From contig CM062290.1 in the NCBI GenBank assembly GCA_031216915.1, positions 386,118,718 to 386,182,717 on the forward strand: DNA of 64,000 nucleotides. The letters are read 5' to 3'. Numbering within the stretch: position 1 is the stretch's first letter; every line of letters starts with the position of its first letter. Position numbers and translations under genes: made by a program. Source of the stretch: Pictodentalium vernedei (lineage: Eukaryota; Mollusca; Scaphopoda; Dentaliida; Dentaliidae). The notes beneath the pieces were generated by a model. It was not told the origin of the DNA. It saw nothing but the letters and a program-made list of their open reading frames with translations, and searched no databases. This document shows positions 1 to 10,917 of the stretch, one piece after another.

Positions 1-961
1 GGAGGCACAGGGAGGCCAACTTGAGGGTTGCCAGAAAGCAACCGGGTGAGCGCCAAAACGGCCTGACGCAGGTCACCCTGAGAATCCGTCGCAGCAGCAT
101 CGCCCGACGGAGTGTCCTCCCAATGGACCCTTCTGGTAGAAGAACCTAAATCCTCAGAAGAGACCGACGTCGAACGTCGATCGGCAGACAGAATAGGGAT
201 ATGGTGAGGGTGAGAAGACACCGGAGGATAGTCTCGATCGTGACGCCCAGGGGCCATCACTGACCTCTGCGAAACAGAAGGTCCTGCCTGCAAATCCTAG
301 AGACAGACGGAGCACGTCGATCGGTAGCTGGACCTAGGACACGATGAGAAGACACCGGAGGATTGTCCCAAGAATGACAGGAACCTTTCATTGGCCTCTG
401 CGCGGCAGACGGCCCTAACTGCCCATCCTCTGAGACCGACGGCAAGCAACGATCGACACCCAGACTCGGAACACAGTGAGGAATCACCGGAGGAAGGTTC
501 CGAGAGTGACAGCTAACCGGGCTGTCACTGACCGCTGCCGAACAGCAAGCCCTGGATGCCAATGTCCCAACCCCATCCTGCTAGGCAGTACACTAGCAGG
601 GGAAGGAGGAACAATAAACGATTCACTCGAGGGGCGAGGAATCGCTGCCGAAGCGACCGACCGGCTCAACCGACTAGGAGCAAACCTAGCCAGATGAGAC
701 GGAGTAGACAGCAAATCCGCAAAGCCCCGCCGCGAGGCTAGGGGAGGCTGAGAGCACACAGACACACCAGCAGATACAGCCTCGGTCCCCCGAGACTGTA
801 GACCATCCCCAGAGGAGATGGAAGAGCCACCATCATACAGAATAGGATCTGTAGTAACAATTTCCTCAGCAACTGTCGACGGCGTAGGAGGCAGATCGGA
901 GAGGGTCACCGAGCTGACCTCAGATAAGCTCTCTACGAAAACAGACGCCTCAAGAGTGACA
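1..961 (-). pseudogene. Downstream part of a decayed DIRS-like gag-type ORF, with tandem repeats
   Basis: On the minus strand this GC-richer stretch encodes Ser/Pro/Arg-rich protein broken into different frames (main open pieces 909-484 and 562-257). It lies directly downstream of the Cys-rich ORF at 1303-962 and has the same codon texture, so I read it as the rest of the same gag-like protein. A ~135-bp unit is repeated about three times between ~150 and ~560: the mark GACACCGGAGG recurs near 215 and 351, and as ATCACCGGAGG near 484. Each unit gives about 45 residues. The element continues past the left edge. Assignment to DIRS rests on the neighbouring zinc-finger-like N-terminus and on resemblance to the element at 44.7-51.7 kb. 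Confidence 0.5.
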
Positions 962-1303
962 TCAGAAGACCACGGTCTCCACGTCAGGTATCACTGAACT
1001 AGCACCATCAACAGTTGCAGAGGAACTCGCCACAGAAGACAGATCAGAATCCTGTGTGACAGAGTCACCACGTGCACCAGCAGAAAAGTCTGCTACGGCA
1101 CGGCTACCCCTACCCCTAGAACGAGGGGTTCTAGTTCTGGACAGAACCACCTTGTTAACAGAAGCCCAGAATTTAGAGGACCAAACCCCACAAATACCAC
1201 ATGATTGGGCCTGAGTGCAATTGTTGCAAGTGGCACATGTGGAATGAGAGTCGTCCACATGCTTCACTTGCAAGCAAGAGGTACAAGGAATAGTCTTTGG
1301 CAT
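962..1303 (-). CDS. Cys-rich gag-like N-terminus of a DIRS-like retroelement
   Basis: The reading frame from the ATG at 1303 runs 113 codons to a stop at 962. Near the N-terminus there are Cys pairs at residues 7/10, 23/26 and 35/38, plus C29 and H20, followed by a Trp (GVWSS). The tail is Ser/Arg-rich. Short Cys/His N-termini followed by a Trp and a low-complexity tail are usual for gag-like ORF1 of DIRS-type (tyrosine recombinase) retroelements in invertebrates. A related HSxCxxC segment is found at 50613-50323 in the DIRS element of this window. The frame is open for 36 codons upstream of 1303, but the Met just before the first Cys pair is the natural start. The rest of the protein lies in broken frames below 961. 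It could be an unrelated zinc-ribbon ORF; no domain search was run. Confidence 0.5.
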   Translation of the reverse strand: MPKTIPCTSCLQVKHVDDSHSTCATCNNCTQAQSCGICGVWSSKFWASVNKVVLSRTRTPRSRGRGSRAVADFSAGARGDSVTQDSDLSSVASSSATVDGASSVIPDVETVVF

Positions 1304-2349
1304 TATATGAATGAAAATAATGGAATCAAGCTTCCCGCCGACGGAAAACAGCACAAAGGTCATGTTCACACGTGGGGAAAAAAACAAGATTAAGTGTGAA
1401 GAAACAAGCAATAATGATCAAAAATAACATTAATTAATAACAATTTGGATAGCTTGACAAAAGGATACAATCCACTTGCACACAATTAAATGCAGAAAAC
1501 ACATATAATAAGTTGTTCACGAAGAAAAACAGCAAAGTAGCACGAGTCACAAAAATTTCCGACCATGTACAAATGGCAGAAATAAAAGGAATTGACGTCA
1601 CGGTTGTTGCGCATGCGCTCGGTAAACGCAAGAGGTGTGCAGAGAGAGTACCTGTAATTTCGAGTGCTGGTCTCGCTCGACCCTTTTTCGATCTTTTTCG
1701 TGCTTTTGCACTCTAGTACTTTTCCAGCTCGTTTGGAAAAGTTTCTAAAAGCTTGAGTTAGTTCCGAAGTAGGGTTTGCATTTATGTTACAGCCAATTGT
1801 AAACAATTGTGAGTAGGTTGAAAAGAAATCCTATGTTAAATGTTTATCCATATCTCCAGTCTCCACTATCAATCATGAACTCATACTAAGTTCGTTGGGA
1901 CTACCAGACAGGATTAAATGGCAACTAGAGGTTTAACCGAAATCCACCTTTAAATATTTAACATTTGTCATTAGCTTCGATTCGGAGAAGAAAAACACAT
2001 GACCGACGACAAAGGGGGGGGGGGGTGAAGCCCGCCCCACACCCCAGGCTTTACGGTTCCACCAGTACTGACTGTGCAGCCACGTCGTGATAGCTTTTAA
2101 ATCATCAAACGTCATAGTATTTATCCGAAGCCTAGCGCGAAAGGTTGTAACACGTTATCAGTTTTCCAATAACTTTTTGTCTATCAGTAATAACTAAAAT
2201 ATACTGTTACTGGTCAATTTACTTTGAATTGAAAAATGTGCGTCTCAAAAATTAAACGCTAGTAAGAAAAACGCTTTTACTGAGCACTGTCTATGTCTAG
2301 GAGCAAATACCCTCTCAAAATGGAGGAGCCTGGGGTTACTTTTCCTTTT
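1304..2349. other. Region without recognisable genes; probable 5' end of the DIRS-like element, then unassigned DNA
   Basis: No convincing coding frame. At 1590-1640 there is a GCGCATGCGC core next to TGACGTCA-like sequence, similar in style to the palindromic GCGCATGCGC in the terminal repeats of the DIRS element at 44.7-51.7 kb. This stretch may therefore hold that element's 5' repeat, but no second copy is in the window. A G12 homopolymer lies at 2014-2025. Confidence 0.3.
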
Positions 2350-2360
2350 TGGACCATACT

Positions 2361-2727
2361 GGGGGAGCGCGGTGGCTCAGTAGGTAGAGGTGCAGGCTGC
2401 AAGCCGAGAGATCCTCGGTTCGAATCCCACCTGTGGCAACCGCGTTGTGTCCTTGGGCAAGACACTTCATCTCCATTGCCCACGTGGGGGCTCGGTGGCG
2501 TTGTGTACTAAGGCGTACTGCACGTCGATGGTGCACATGTCTTCAACCAATGCTAACCCTACTTGAGTGGAGTTAGTATGTTGGGGAGCTGACAGTTGCT
2601 CGCCGTTGCTCGGTGGTTCTCTCCGGGTGCTCCGCCTTCCTCCACCCGTAAAACTGTCACGGTCATGATTCGCCATTGTGCATAAATATGTGACATTAAA
2701 CACCACTAAATAATTAAATAATTATTA
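2361..2727 (+). mobile_element. tRNA-derived SINE, full length, with target-site duplication
   Basis: The head carries pol III boxes: an A-box-like GTGGCTCAGTAGGTAGAG and a B-box-like GGTTCGAATCC. A conserved body follows, including CCTTGGGCAAGACACTT, and the 3' end is AT-rich (AAACACCACTAAATAATT). The element is flanked by a direct repeat of TGGACCATACT at 2350-2360 and 2728-2738, a clean target-site duplication, so the boundaries are well fixed. Further copies lie at 12867-13219 (+) and, in part, at 9580, 22339, 32576, 34398 and 63845. The short ORFs across it are translations of the SINE, not genes. Confidence 0.93.
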
Positions 2728-2799
2728 TGGACCATACTGATCATTGATCGTTCCGGCAATTCAGTTGTTTCGAGATCAGTGAGTAAAATCACTTTTAAA

Positions 2800-3975
2800 C
2801 TAGAGAAACAGAATTTACTGCAACCAGTAAATTCGAGTCTGTGTGAAAATAGTGAAAACATCAGAACTAAATTTTATAGAAAAGGAATTCATGGAGACTT
2901 TTTTCAGGACTAAAATATCTTTAAAGAATTCAGAAATAGGGTTTCGTAAACAGCATTTAAAGATTTTCATACATTCAGATACAATTTTTCAAGAAACTGG
3001 AAATAACTTCTGTGATAGCATTAAATGTGCCCTACAAAAGAATCAGTAATGGATATTTTTTTATTATTTTCGCGTAAAAATGCATGTATGAACTTCGGGA
3101 GTGCATTAGCGGGTTAAAAAATGTGATTTCTAGCAATTCTGAGAAACGCACTCATTGACGCCTGGGAGACCTCAGTGACCTTGACCCATATTTTGATTCC
3201 ACTGTTGGTCCCAGGTCCATATGTCACATCATGCTTGAGACATGAGCGTGACCCACTTCAAAAAGTTTCGCCACGCCTACTTTTTTAACGTAAAAATGCA
3301 TGTATGAACTTTGGGAGTGCATCAGAAGGTCACAAAATCTGATTTCCAGCAAATCTAAAAAATGCACTCATGATCCCCTGGGTGACCTCGGTGACCTTGA
3401 CCCATACTGTGACCCTCTATCAAGTGTCGACTCATTTGGTGTTGGTCCCAGGTCCATATGTCATACCATACTTGAGAAATGTGTGTGACCCACTTTCAAA
3501 TTTTTTTGACCGCGCCCACTTTTTTCGGTGTAAAAGTGGATGTATGAACTTCTGGAATGCTTTAGGAGTAAAGAAATGTGATTTTCCAGTTATTCTGAAA
3601 AATGCACTCACTGATCCCTGGGTGACCTCAGTGACCTAGACACATATTTTGAATTTCCATCGGGTGACGACTCATTTGGTGTTGTTCCAAGTCCATAGGT
3701 CACACTATGCCTGAGATATGGGCGGGATCCATTTTTAAAACACCCCTACGGACACCCATAATGCCCCGGGAATATGAAAAACAGAGGTGACCGAGAACTT
3801 GTGACTATCTATCAGTATGCCAAAAAATCAGCGAGATAAGTCAATGAGTTTTTGAGTTATCATGCCGACAAGGAGGCGCGTGGAAGACAGAAGTCAGGAG
3901 AATAAGAAAAAGAAAAGAAAAAGAAACCATACAAAAACAATAGTCTGTGTGTTTCACACAGACTACAGTTAAAAC
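2800..3975 (+). repeat. Array element, copy 1 (~240-bp units)
   Basis: It begins near a conserved left sequence ending in GTCTGTGTGAAA (~2836) and ends with its inverted form TTTCACACAGAC (~3951). Between them, from about 3060 to 3740, are three diverged tandem units of 218-241 bp, marked by TGCATGTATGAACTT, TGACCTCAGTGACC and CATTTGGTGTTGG. A purine-rich AGAAGACAGAAG...AAAGAAAAAG segment precedes the right end. The same layout recurs at 5097-6515. The inverted ~12-bp ends suggest a DNA-transposon-like or foldback element that amplified its core; no transposase is present. Confidence 0.7.
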
Positions 3976-4098
3976 TAGTCGTCCTGTCACGAACTGTGCG
4001 CATATCTAGGCTTAATTGTGCGTAAGAATTGCGCGCAATTGCCATATCAAATGACATCCAAAGCATGACAGGTCCTCCTGGTTACACATAGTAAACAC

Positions 4099-4161
4099 AG
4101 GCAATGTTTCTACCAATGGAGCTCCGGGTTACCCGGAGGTCCATTGGCTGAAACATTGCTT
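4099..4161. repeat. Palindrome, ~60 bp
   Basis: Arms GCAATGTTTC...CCAATGGA and CTCCGGGT face ACCCGGAG...TCCATTGG...GAAACATTGC with almost no loop. It lies between two copies of the array element and is not coding. Confidence 0.75.
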
Positions 4162-4269
4162 GTGCACAGGCCATATGTACATATGTACAGAATTTGATAG
4201 CCTTATTGTCGTCATAACGCGTAGATTAACGCGCAGATCGACGTGTTATATGTGCGCATTTAATGACAG

Positions 4270-5096
4270 CACTTCTAGTTTTAACTGTAACTAGATAAAC
4301 AGAATTTAAAGCATCCAGTAAATTCAAGTCTGTGTGAAAGAAGTTAAAGCATCAGAAATAAACACAATAGAAAGAGATTTTATGGAGGCTTATTTTTGGG
4401 ATGAAATATTTTTTTAAGAAATCAGAAATAGGTTTTCTTTCAAAGTATTTAAAGATATTCATACTGGAATTAGATAAATATTTCCAACAAACAAAAAAAA
4501 GCATACATGTGCGCAGCATTCAAAGGGTTCGATCAAGGCGTCAGAAATGTGCATTTTTTTTTGCGCTGACACTTATTTGAATGATGTTAAGAACAGTAAT
4601 GCGTGTATGGAAAGGATCATGATTATTCTCGCATTTCATGAAAATCTTTGAAACCCACATTGAAGTTTTGAGAGGGTTAAAAGCATTGGACTGAATAATT
4701 TATACTTTATTTCCTTGTGAAGCAAAGGGTTTCTCTCAACTTGGTTTGAGGAGCTGACATCTGATTGAAATAGCAGATAACATTTGATGTTTGACAGCTA
4801 CCTCCACTTCTGTTTACATTGTCTCCACTGCAAATAAATACAACATATTATTGCTTCAGGAGAATTTACTGTTACAGGACATTAGAGGCTGTAAAAACCA
4901 TGTGGCCGACTGTGCCATACTAAAGGGCCCTAGCGACCACAGAAACATAGGGTGTCGAGAATCTGTGACTGTCTGTCAGTATGCCAAAACATTAGATAGG
5001 GCAATTCGTTTTCGAGTTATCGTGCAGACAAGGAAGTGCATAGAAGACAGAAGGCAGGAGAATGAGAAAAAGAAGAAGAGGGAAGAAGAAGAAGAA
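4270..5096. repeat. Fragments of the same array-element family
   Basis: 4290-4470 repeats the left end (AACAGAATTT...GTCTGTGTGAAA) in diverged form, followed by ~350 bp of unassigned AT-rich DNA. 4925-5090 repeats the segment that precedes the right end (CTGTCAGTATGCC...AGAAGACAGAAG). No gene seen. Confidence 0.55.
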
Positions 5097-6515
5097 AAAC
5101 TAGAGGAACAGAATTTACTGCAACCAGTAAATTCGAGTCTGTGTGAATATGGTGAAAGTATTATAGAACTAAACTTTACAGAAAAAGAATTTATGGAGAC
5201 TTTTTTCAGCAGTAAAATATCTTTATAGAATTCAGAAATAAGTAAAAAGCATTTAAAGATTTTCAAACAGGATTCAGATACAATTTTTCAAGAAACTGGA
5301 AATCACTTCTGTGTTTAGCATTAAATGTGTTCTCTAAAGGAATCGGCAATGGATATTTTTGACTATTTTTAGAGTAAAAATCCATGTATGAACTTCGGAA
5401 AAGCATTAGCGGGTTAAAAAATGTGATTTCCAGCAATTCTGAAAAATGCACTCAATGACACCTGGGTGACCTCAGTGACCTTTACACCTATATTTTTAAC
5501 CTCTGTTGAGTTTTGACTCATTTGGTGTTGGTCTCCAGTCCAAATATCATACCATTCTTGAGAAATGATCGGGACCCACTTTAAAAACATTTGGCCACGC
5601 CCACTTTTTCGTGTAAAAATGCATGTATGAACTTTGGGAATGCACTAGGGGGGGGGGGGGGGAGGGGGTAAAAAAATGTGATTTCCAGCAATTCTGGAAA
5701 CTGCAATCAATGATCCCTGGGCGACCCCAGTGACCTTTACACCAATATTTTGAACCTCCATGGAGTTTCGACTTATTTGATGTTGGTCCATGGGCCAATA
5801 CGCCATATCATGCTTGAGATATGAGCGTGAATCATTTTCAATTTTTTTGCCATGCCTACATTTTTCGTGTAAAAATGCATGTATGAACTTTGGGAATGCA
5901 TTAGCAGGTTAAAAATGTGATTACCAGCAATTCTGAAAAATGCACTCATTGACCCCAGACTGATCTCTGTGACCGTGCCCCATATTTTGAACCTCTATTG
6001 AGTTTCGACTCATTTGCTGTTAGTCGCAGGTCCATACACCATACCATGCTTGAGATATGAGCGTGACCCACTTTCAAAATTTTTGGCCACACCAACTTTT
6101 TTAAGTGTAAAAATGCATGTATGAATTTCGGGAATGCATTAGTGGGTCACGAAATGTGATTTCCAGCAATACTGAAAATGCACTCAATGACCCCCCCCCC
6201 CCCCGTCCCGTGTGGCCACGGTGACCTTCACCCATATTTTAAACCTCCATCGAGTGTCGACTCATTTGGTGGTGGTCCCAGGTCCATAGGTCATACCATG
6301 CCTGAGATATGGGCGTGACCCATTTTCAAAATACCCGTACGGACATCCCTAATACCCCAGGAATTCGAAAAACATAAGTGTCGAGAACTTGTGACTGTCT
6401 ATCAGTATGCCGACAAGAAAACGCTTAGAAGACAGAAGACAGGAGAATAAGAAGAATAAAAAAAGAAAAAGAAACCATACAAAAACAATAGTATATGCGT
6501 TTCACACAGACTAAA
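5097..6515 (+). repeat. Array element, copy 2 (~240-bp units)
   Basis: Left end CTGTGTGAA near 5140; right end TTTCACACAGAC near 6498. The core from ~5360 to 6340 holds four tandem units. The mark TGCATGTATGAA (CCATGTATGAA in the first unit) recurs near 5380, 5622, 5877 and 6115, giving periods of ~240-256 bp. G15 (5648-5662) and C14 (6191-6204) homopolymers interrupt two units at the same relative area. Organisation matches copy 1, but with one more unit. Confidence 0.72.
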
Positions 6516-6830
6516 AAGTAAACTGTTCAAAATCTTTCAAAAGCCTTCAAGTAAATGCCAATAATAAGGCTCCTCAAAGTAGATCTTCTGTTTCTCGGCC
6601 CATGTTTTGCAAAATTGCATGTAGGCTGGCCTAAAAAAGTTAAAAATCTGTTTCTCAGACCCTCCCATGGCTGCCACACATTCCCTTTTTATAACTAATG
6701 CAAACTTAAAAAAATAATAATTAAATAGTTTAAGTCTGATATTTTACCCAAGTTAATAACAATGATAAATTGAGTGCAACAAGGTTTAATGCTTCAGCAT
6801 TCGAAATCCTTCTTTCACTCAAGGGACGAA

Positions 6831-7807
6831 TAATAATAATAATTATTTATATAGCGCTTTTCCCAGCGAAACGCTGCTCAAAAGCGCTGAAAACGTAGGT
6901 GACGGTAACAATGGTATAATCAGCGGCCGAAGGCTGCTTGAAAGAGATGGGTTTTCAGAGCTTTCTTGAAGTGATCTGCATTTAGGGTTTTTCTAAGGTT
7001 CTGATGGAGGGCGTTCCAGAGGGACGGAGCTGCGAAAGTGAACGATCTCTTCCCTGCCGTTGATCGAATTCGCGGTACGACAAGGAGACTCTCAGAAGCT
7101 GATCTGAGATTCCTCGACGATGTGTGTACTTTGATGACCTGCTTAAGGTAGATTGGTGCTTTGTCGCTTTGTAAGATGTTGTGTGTCACCGCCAATACTT
7201 TATACTTAATGCAAGACTCAACTGGCAGCCAATGCAGAGATTTCAGGACTGGTGTAATGTGGTCATATTTTTTCGCACCGGTAATGATCTTAGCTGCTGT
7301 GTTTTGAATACGTTGAAGCAGGTACATTGATTTCAGAGGAAGGCCGAAATAGAGAGAGTTGCAATAGTCCAAACGGGACAGGACCAAAGACTGTATAACA
7401 GTTTTCAGAGTGTTTTGGTCAAGTAGCTTTCTGATTTTGTTGATGTTTCTTATTTGGAGGAAGCAGCTTTTGCTCACTTTTGTGATTTGGTTATGCAGAT
7501 CAAAGCAATCATTAAAAGTGAAACCGAGGTTTTGGGCAGTTTTACTTGAGCTAACTGGGCTATCGCCTATTTTCAAGCAGTTAATTGGAACTTTGTCTAG
7601 CTGATATTTGGCGCCTAACTGCACAAATTCTGTTTTATCATCATTTAATTTCAGAAAGTTTCTCCCCATCCACTGTCGAATATCCTCAATGCATGCCTCC
7701 AGTGTTGTTAAGGAGTCATTCATATTGGAAAGATCAGCAGACAGATACAGCTGGGTATCGTCTGCGCACAGGTGAAAATTTACAGAGTGTTTCCTTATGA
7801 ATTATAC
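6831..7807 (-). mobile_element. 5'-truncated LINE (CR1/L2-like)
   Basis: It contains the C-terminal part of a reverse transcriptase (7801-6920). Below the stop, the 3' end reads GCGCTATATAAATAATTATT on the minus strand and runs into a TAA/TTA microsatellite, the usual 3' end of CR1/L2-type elements. It is truncated at its 5' end just upstream of the catalytic ADD. It interrupts a MITE, so it inserted after that family spread. Confidence 0.82.
6920..7801 (-). pseudogene. Reverse transcriptase C-terminal half, non-LTR retrotransposon
   Basis: The frame is open for 293 codons from 7801 to a stop at 6920-6922. It starts inside the polymerase domain: the catalytic CADDTQLY motif is at about residues 12-19 (the Asp pair of the palm domain). 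The thumb and C-terminal region follows, with landmarks LDYCNSLYFGLP, LQRIQNTAAKIITG and HWLPV, which are typical of CR1/L2/Jockey-group LINEs. The frame has no internal stop, so the insertion is fairly young, but the upstream polymerase motifs and the endonuclease are missing. An in-frame TAA at 7804-7802 marks the truncation point. It cannot make an active enzyme. Its role, if any, is as a relic. Confidence 0.85.
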
Positions 7808-8442
7808 CACCACACACGCTATTCTGTAGATTATGAGGCATCAAACATAAAACAAACCAAGAACATGAACTTTTGCTGGCAAAGAAATAATTAAAAAAAA
7901 AATAAAAAATAAAATAAAAAACCCTCACCCATATGCAATTTTACCAAAAAATGGTCTAAGAAACAGAATATTTACCTTGTCGCGCTTTTTTTCCCTCCTA
8001 TCAAACATTACCAGTCAACAATTTTTGTAAAGTTTACCGTTTAGACCGAGATGCACTTGGAAATATCATAAGTTGACCCAGTGACCTGCTCATACTGCCA
8101 AACAGCATTTGATTCACTTTTTCAAAAATGGATGGGAATGGCAGAAGTATTCATTTATTTAGTGGCATTTAGGGTCACTTTAACCATCTGTGACTATATC
8201 ATGACCACAACACAGGCATGAAGTGTACACTGGTTCCAGACAGGCAAGCTTGTTTCAATCCTTGCTTGGTGTTTGGTGCTTTCGTGTGTGTGTTAACAGA
8301 AAGAAGGTAGATTGTTCCAATTCCTCCTATGCTTCGTCTACTATTTCCATGCGTCTTCTTGATTGGAGTGTTGCAAGAAAATTAGAGAGTGTTCAGTTAG
8401 AAAAGTTATAGGTAGAGAGAGATAGGAATCTGCTATTATAAT

Positions 8443-8598
8443 ATTAGGACGTTTCTTTTCATGTTCTATCGATCGATAGTTCCTGAGTTTGTGTGATTTC
8501 TGAAATAAAACCTTCAGCAACTGCTGAAGGTTTTATTTCAGAAATCACACAAACTCGGGTACTATCGACCGATAGAACATGAAAAGAAACGTTCTAAT
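8443..8598. repeat. Near-perfect 156-bp palindrome
   Basis: Centred at 8520/8521 with no loop. The left arm contains CATGTTCTATCGATCGATAG and AATAAAACCTTCAGCA; the right arm is its inverse with only a few mismatches. It may act as a foldback MITE. No copy elsewhere in the window was recognised. Confidence 0.88.
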
Positions 8599-8807
8599 TA
8601 TTTTATTATGCCGAACAAAAAATAACTTTCATTGTTAAGCGTTAACTGCAACATGCTATCAATCTTGTAATAACAATGTAATCGAATCCAAAAACATGAC
8701 GTCATTTCAAACGAATGACGTCTCTTCGAAAATGACTTGTCACAAGTGCCGTCGCTTTGGGAGTTTCTACATCGCCAAATGCCAGTGTTTACAACACAGG
8801 CTTGAAG

Positions 8808-9194
8808 TGAAGTAGATCTTCTGCTTCTCTGGCCATATTTTTGTAAATTTTCATGTGGGCGGGCGGTTTTTTATTTAGTTTTTTTATTTTTGTAATTATT
8901 TCTTTGCTATCAAAAGTTCACGTTCTTGGTTTGTTTTACGTTTTAGGCCTCATAATCTGCAGAATAGCATGGACGGTGGTGAATTTCGTCCCTTGAGTGC
9001 AAGAAGGCTTTGAAGCATTGCAAAACCATGTTGCACTCAAGGGACAAATTTATCAATGTTATTAACTTGCGTAGAATATCAGATATAAACCTCTTTTAAT
9101 TTTTAAAATTTGTATAGGGTGATAAAAAGAGAGCATGTGGCAGCCAAAGGATCAAGCGGGAGGGCCCGAGAAACATATTTTAAACTTTTTTAGG
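8808..9194 (+). mobile_element. MITE copy, intact
   Basis: The sequence matches 52890-53268 over its whole length. Landmarks are AAGTAGATCT at the left, TTTAGGCCTCATAATCT and CACTCAAGGGACAAA in the middle, and AAAAAGAGAGCATGTGGCAG with a GAGAAACATATTTT end at the right. It ends ~55 bp upstream of the transporter exon. Confidence 0.7.
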
Positions 9195-9251
9195 CCACTT
9201 ACTGATGGTTATGTAACAACCCATATCGTAATAATTTTCTTATCATTCTAG

Positions 9252-9458
9252 TGGAATGGCTGGCATCCATGAGTAACTTTGGTATGTGTTTGGGAGTACC
9301 GGCAGGCTTCATGGCAGAGAGGCTGGGATCTAGAGCAACATCGGTTGCATCTTTGCTTATAGCGACAAGTGGTTTCATGCTTCTGTGGAGTACGACGCAA
9401 ATGAAAAATTTCTATGAAAGCCACAGCTACCTGCAATTCATTTATTTCTTTACTGCGG
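9252..9458 (+). CDS. MFS transporter (Nodulin-like/NFD4-like), internal exon
   Basis: The 207-bp exon lies between an acceptor (TTCTAG, ending 9251) and a donor (GG|GTAAGT, donor at 9459). It starts and ends in phase 1. It encodes ~69 residues spanning TM2-TM3 of a major-facilitator protein. The loop sequence GFMAERLGSR fits the MFS signature motif A between helices 2 and 3, and the hydrophobic stretches on each side fit membrane helices. Joining it to the exon at 23030 reads ...FFTA-G-FGAIFAYMA... without a break, which is strong evidence for the splice. The N-terminal exon with TM1 was not found; it may lie in the 9 kb upstream or outside the window. The substrate is unknown. Confidence 0.85.
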
Positions 9459-9579
9459 GTAAGTTTTTTTTCAAACATTGCATTTATCTTGTGCTTCCTC
9501 TGAAGGTACTCAGTGCAGGATATGATACGACCTTTTCAGACACATTTATAACGACGGAGTTTAATATTATGAGCTTACA

Positions 9580-9695
9580 GTCGCTCTCCTCTGCTTGGTG
9601 GTTCTCTCCGGGCACTCCATATTCTTCCACCCGTAAAACCGTCCCGACGCGATGTAACGTTGGCTGTTGAAAGTACCATTAAACCCCAATAAACA
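9580..9695 (+). mobile_element. SINE 3' fragment
   Basis: Matches the 3' part of the SINE at 2361-2727: TTGGTGGTTCTCTCCGGG, CCACCCGTAAAAC, and a tail with AAACCCCAATAAACAAACA. No tRNA head. Confidence 0.7.
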
Positions 9696-9769
9696 AACAA
9701 TATAAAGATCAGTCAAAAGGGAGTTAGGAGCACATGCCTTCCCCCTCCCAATGTTTTTTCAAAGGGATC

Positions 9770-9771
9770 TC

Positions 9772-9804
<33 letters not shown>

Positions 9805-9805
9805 A
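9770..9805 (+). repeat. (GA)n microsatellite
   Basis: An AGAGAG run with one interrupting AAAG. Confidence 0.9.
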
Positions 9806-10826
9806 AATTTAGACCAACATTATCTTTACCAACCCTTCATTGCAGTCTTATTGGGGCGTGGCAGGAAGGGGATGCACGGTCTCCTCACTTTAAGGATGAT
9901 TCTCTTGATTTCTCTCTACTACGGTCTTGAAGTCGAGGTAAATGCACATTTTTGGTTCAATATTTAACAAATGTCCTCATCGGGCCAAAATTTAAAACAT
10001 GGAGCAATGTTTTATCTTCTAAACGTAGAGGTGCGTGAGTCACAATTGCGCTCTGTATATTGTATTCTCGTCATCCATCTAATGCACACAGGACAATACT
10101 GATATATATCAGTGAGTGGGTGCCCTCGTATGACTTTGCCCCCCCCCCCTTGCCACCCCCACCCCCCCACCCCCCACCCCGCCGTACAAGTTCGAGATGC
10201 TTCCTTCGTCCCTGGTCGGGTGTGGTCTGACAGACTCAACAGATGCCAAACCAATTTTCTATATATGTGGATTTTGTAGATATCTTTTACTCGCTGTTGC
10301 TACTCTGTTGCTGAGCAGCTACAGAGTTAGCAGGAACAAGTTCGGCAAACAGGGGAGGTGGAGTAATTTTTTGGGATCACCCGCGTATTGAGGTTTCATC
10401 CATCAATCGACTTCTGAGAGAACACTTTAAGAAGTAGGCCTATATTAAGCTGAACCAAGCTTTCAGTCCAGTGGCCTAATTCTGTTTGTTTACTCATGTT
10501 TCGCAGAGTTTGCGGGCAGACCAACGTTGGTTTAATATGGTGTCCCTTCACTCACAAAGATAGACAGATATTTTTTCGTGCTCCATATCCAGATATTCCA
10601 ATCAATTATTATTTATTTCGCCTTGAAAACATCAAGATATTAACGTAATTGGTGGAACTGTGCGACGTATTCCTACAGATACAGTTGTGGCGAGTATCCA
10701 TTAATAAGTATTAAGTTTACAAATATGTCCAACAGTATAATGTCATTAAAGATTTGGTCAAAACAATTCTCGATTGAGAAACTTTTCTTGCGTCGATTAA
10801 AAAAAGGAATGTTTATTTTGCTTTTA

Positions 10827-10917
10827 GATTCAATCGTCTGGAATATTTCAGTTGGTTGGAAAAACGAACCCATGGTTCGCTTTTTCGACCAACTGAAATA
10901 TTCCAGACGATGGGATC
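10827..10917. repeat. 91-bp palindrome
   Basis: The arm CGTCTGGAATATTTCAGTTG is inverted as CAACTGAAATATTCCAGACG around a short centre (AACCCATGGTT). No transposon ends recognised. Confidence 0.85.

Larger units (their letters stand above)
6633..7970 (-). mobile_element. MITE copy (minus orientation) split by a LINE insertion
   Basis: 6633-6830 and 7808-7970 are the two halves of one element, seen intact at 52890-53268 and 8808-9194. Joining the flanks restores the run from ...CAAGGGACGAA to CCACCACACACG... found in the intact copies. A ~55-bp fragment of the same element in the opposite orientation sits at 6575-6632. The ends share an inverted motif around GTTTCTCAGGCC. No coding capacity. 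Confidence 0.7.

Noticed and set aside
2361-2440. Possible functional tRNA gene
   Set aside because: A and B boxes are present, but the cloverleaf is not complete and the sequence continues into a SINE with target-site duplication.
4791-5228. 145-codon plus-strand frame with a Lys/Glu-rich stretch
   Set aside because: It runs across the boundary of two repeat copies and the charged stretch is the purine-rich part of the array element.
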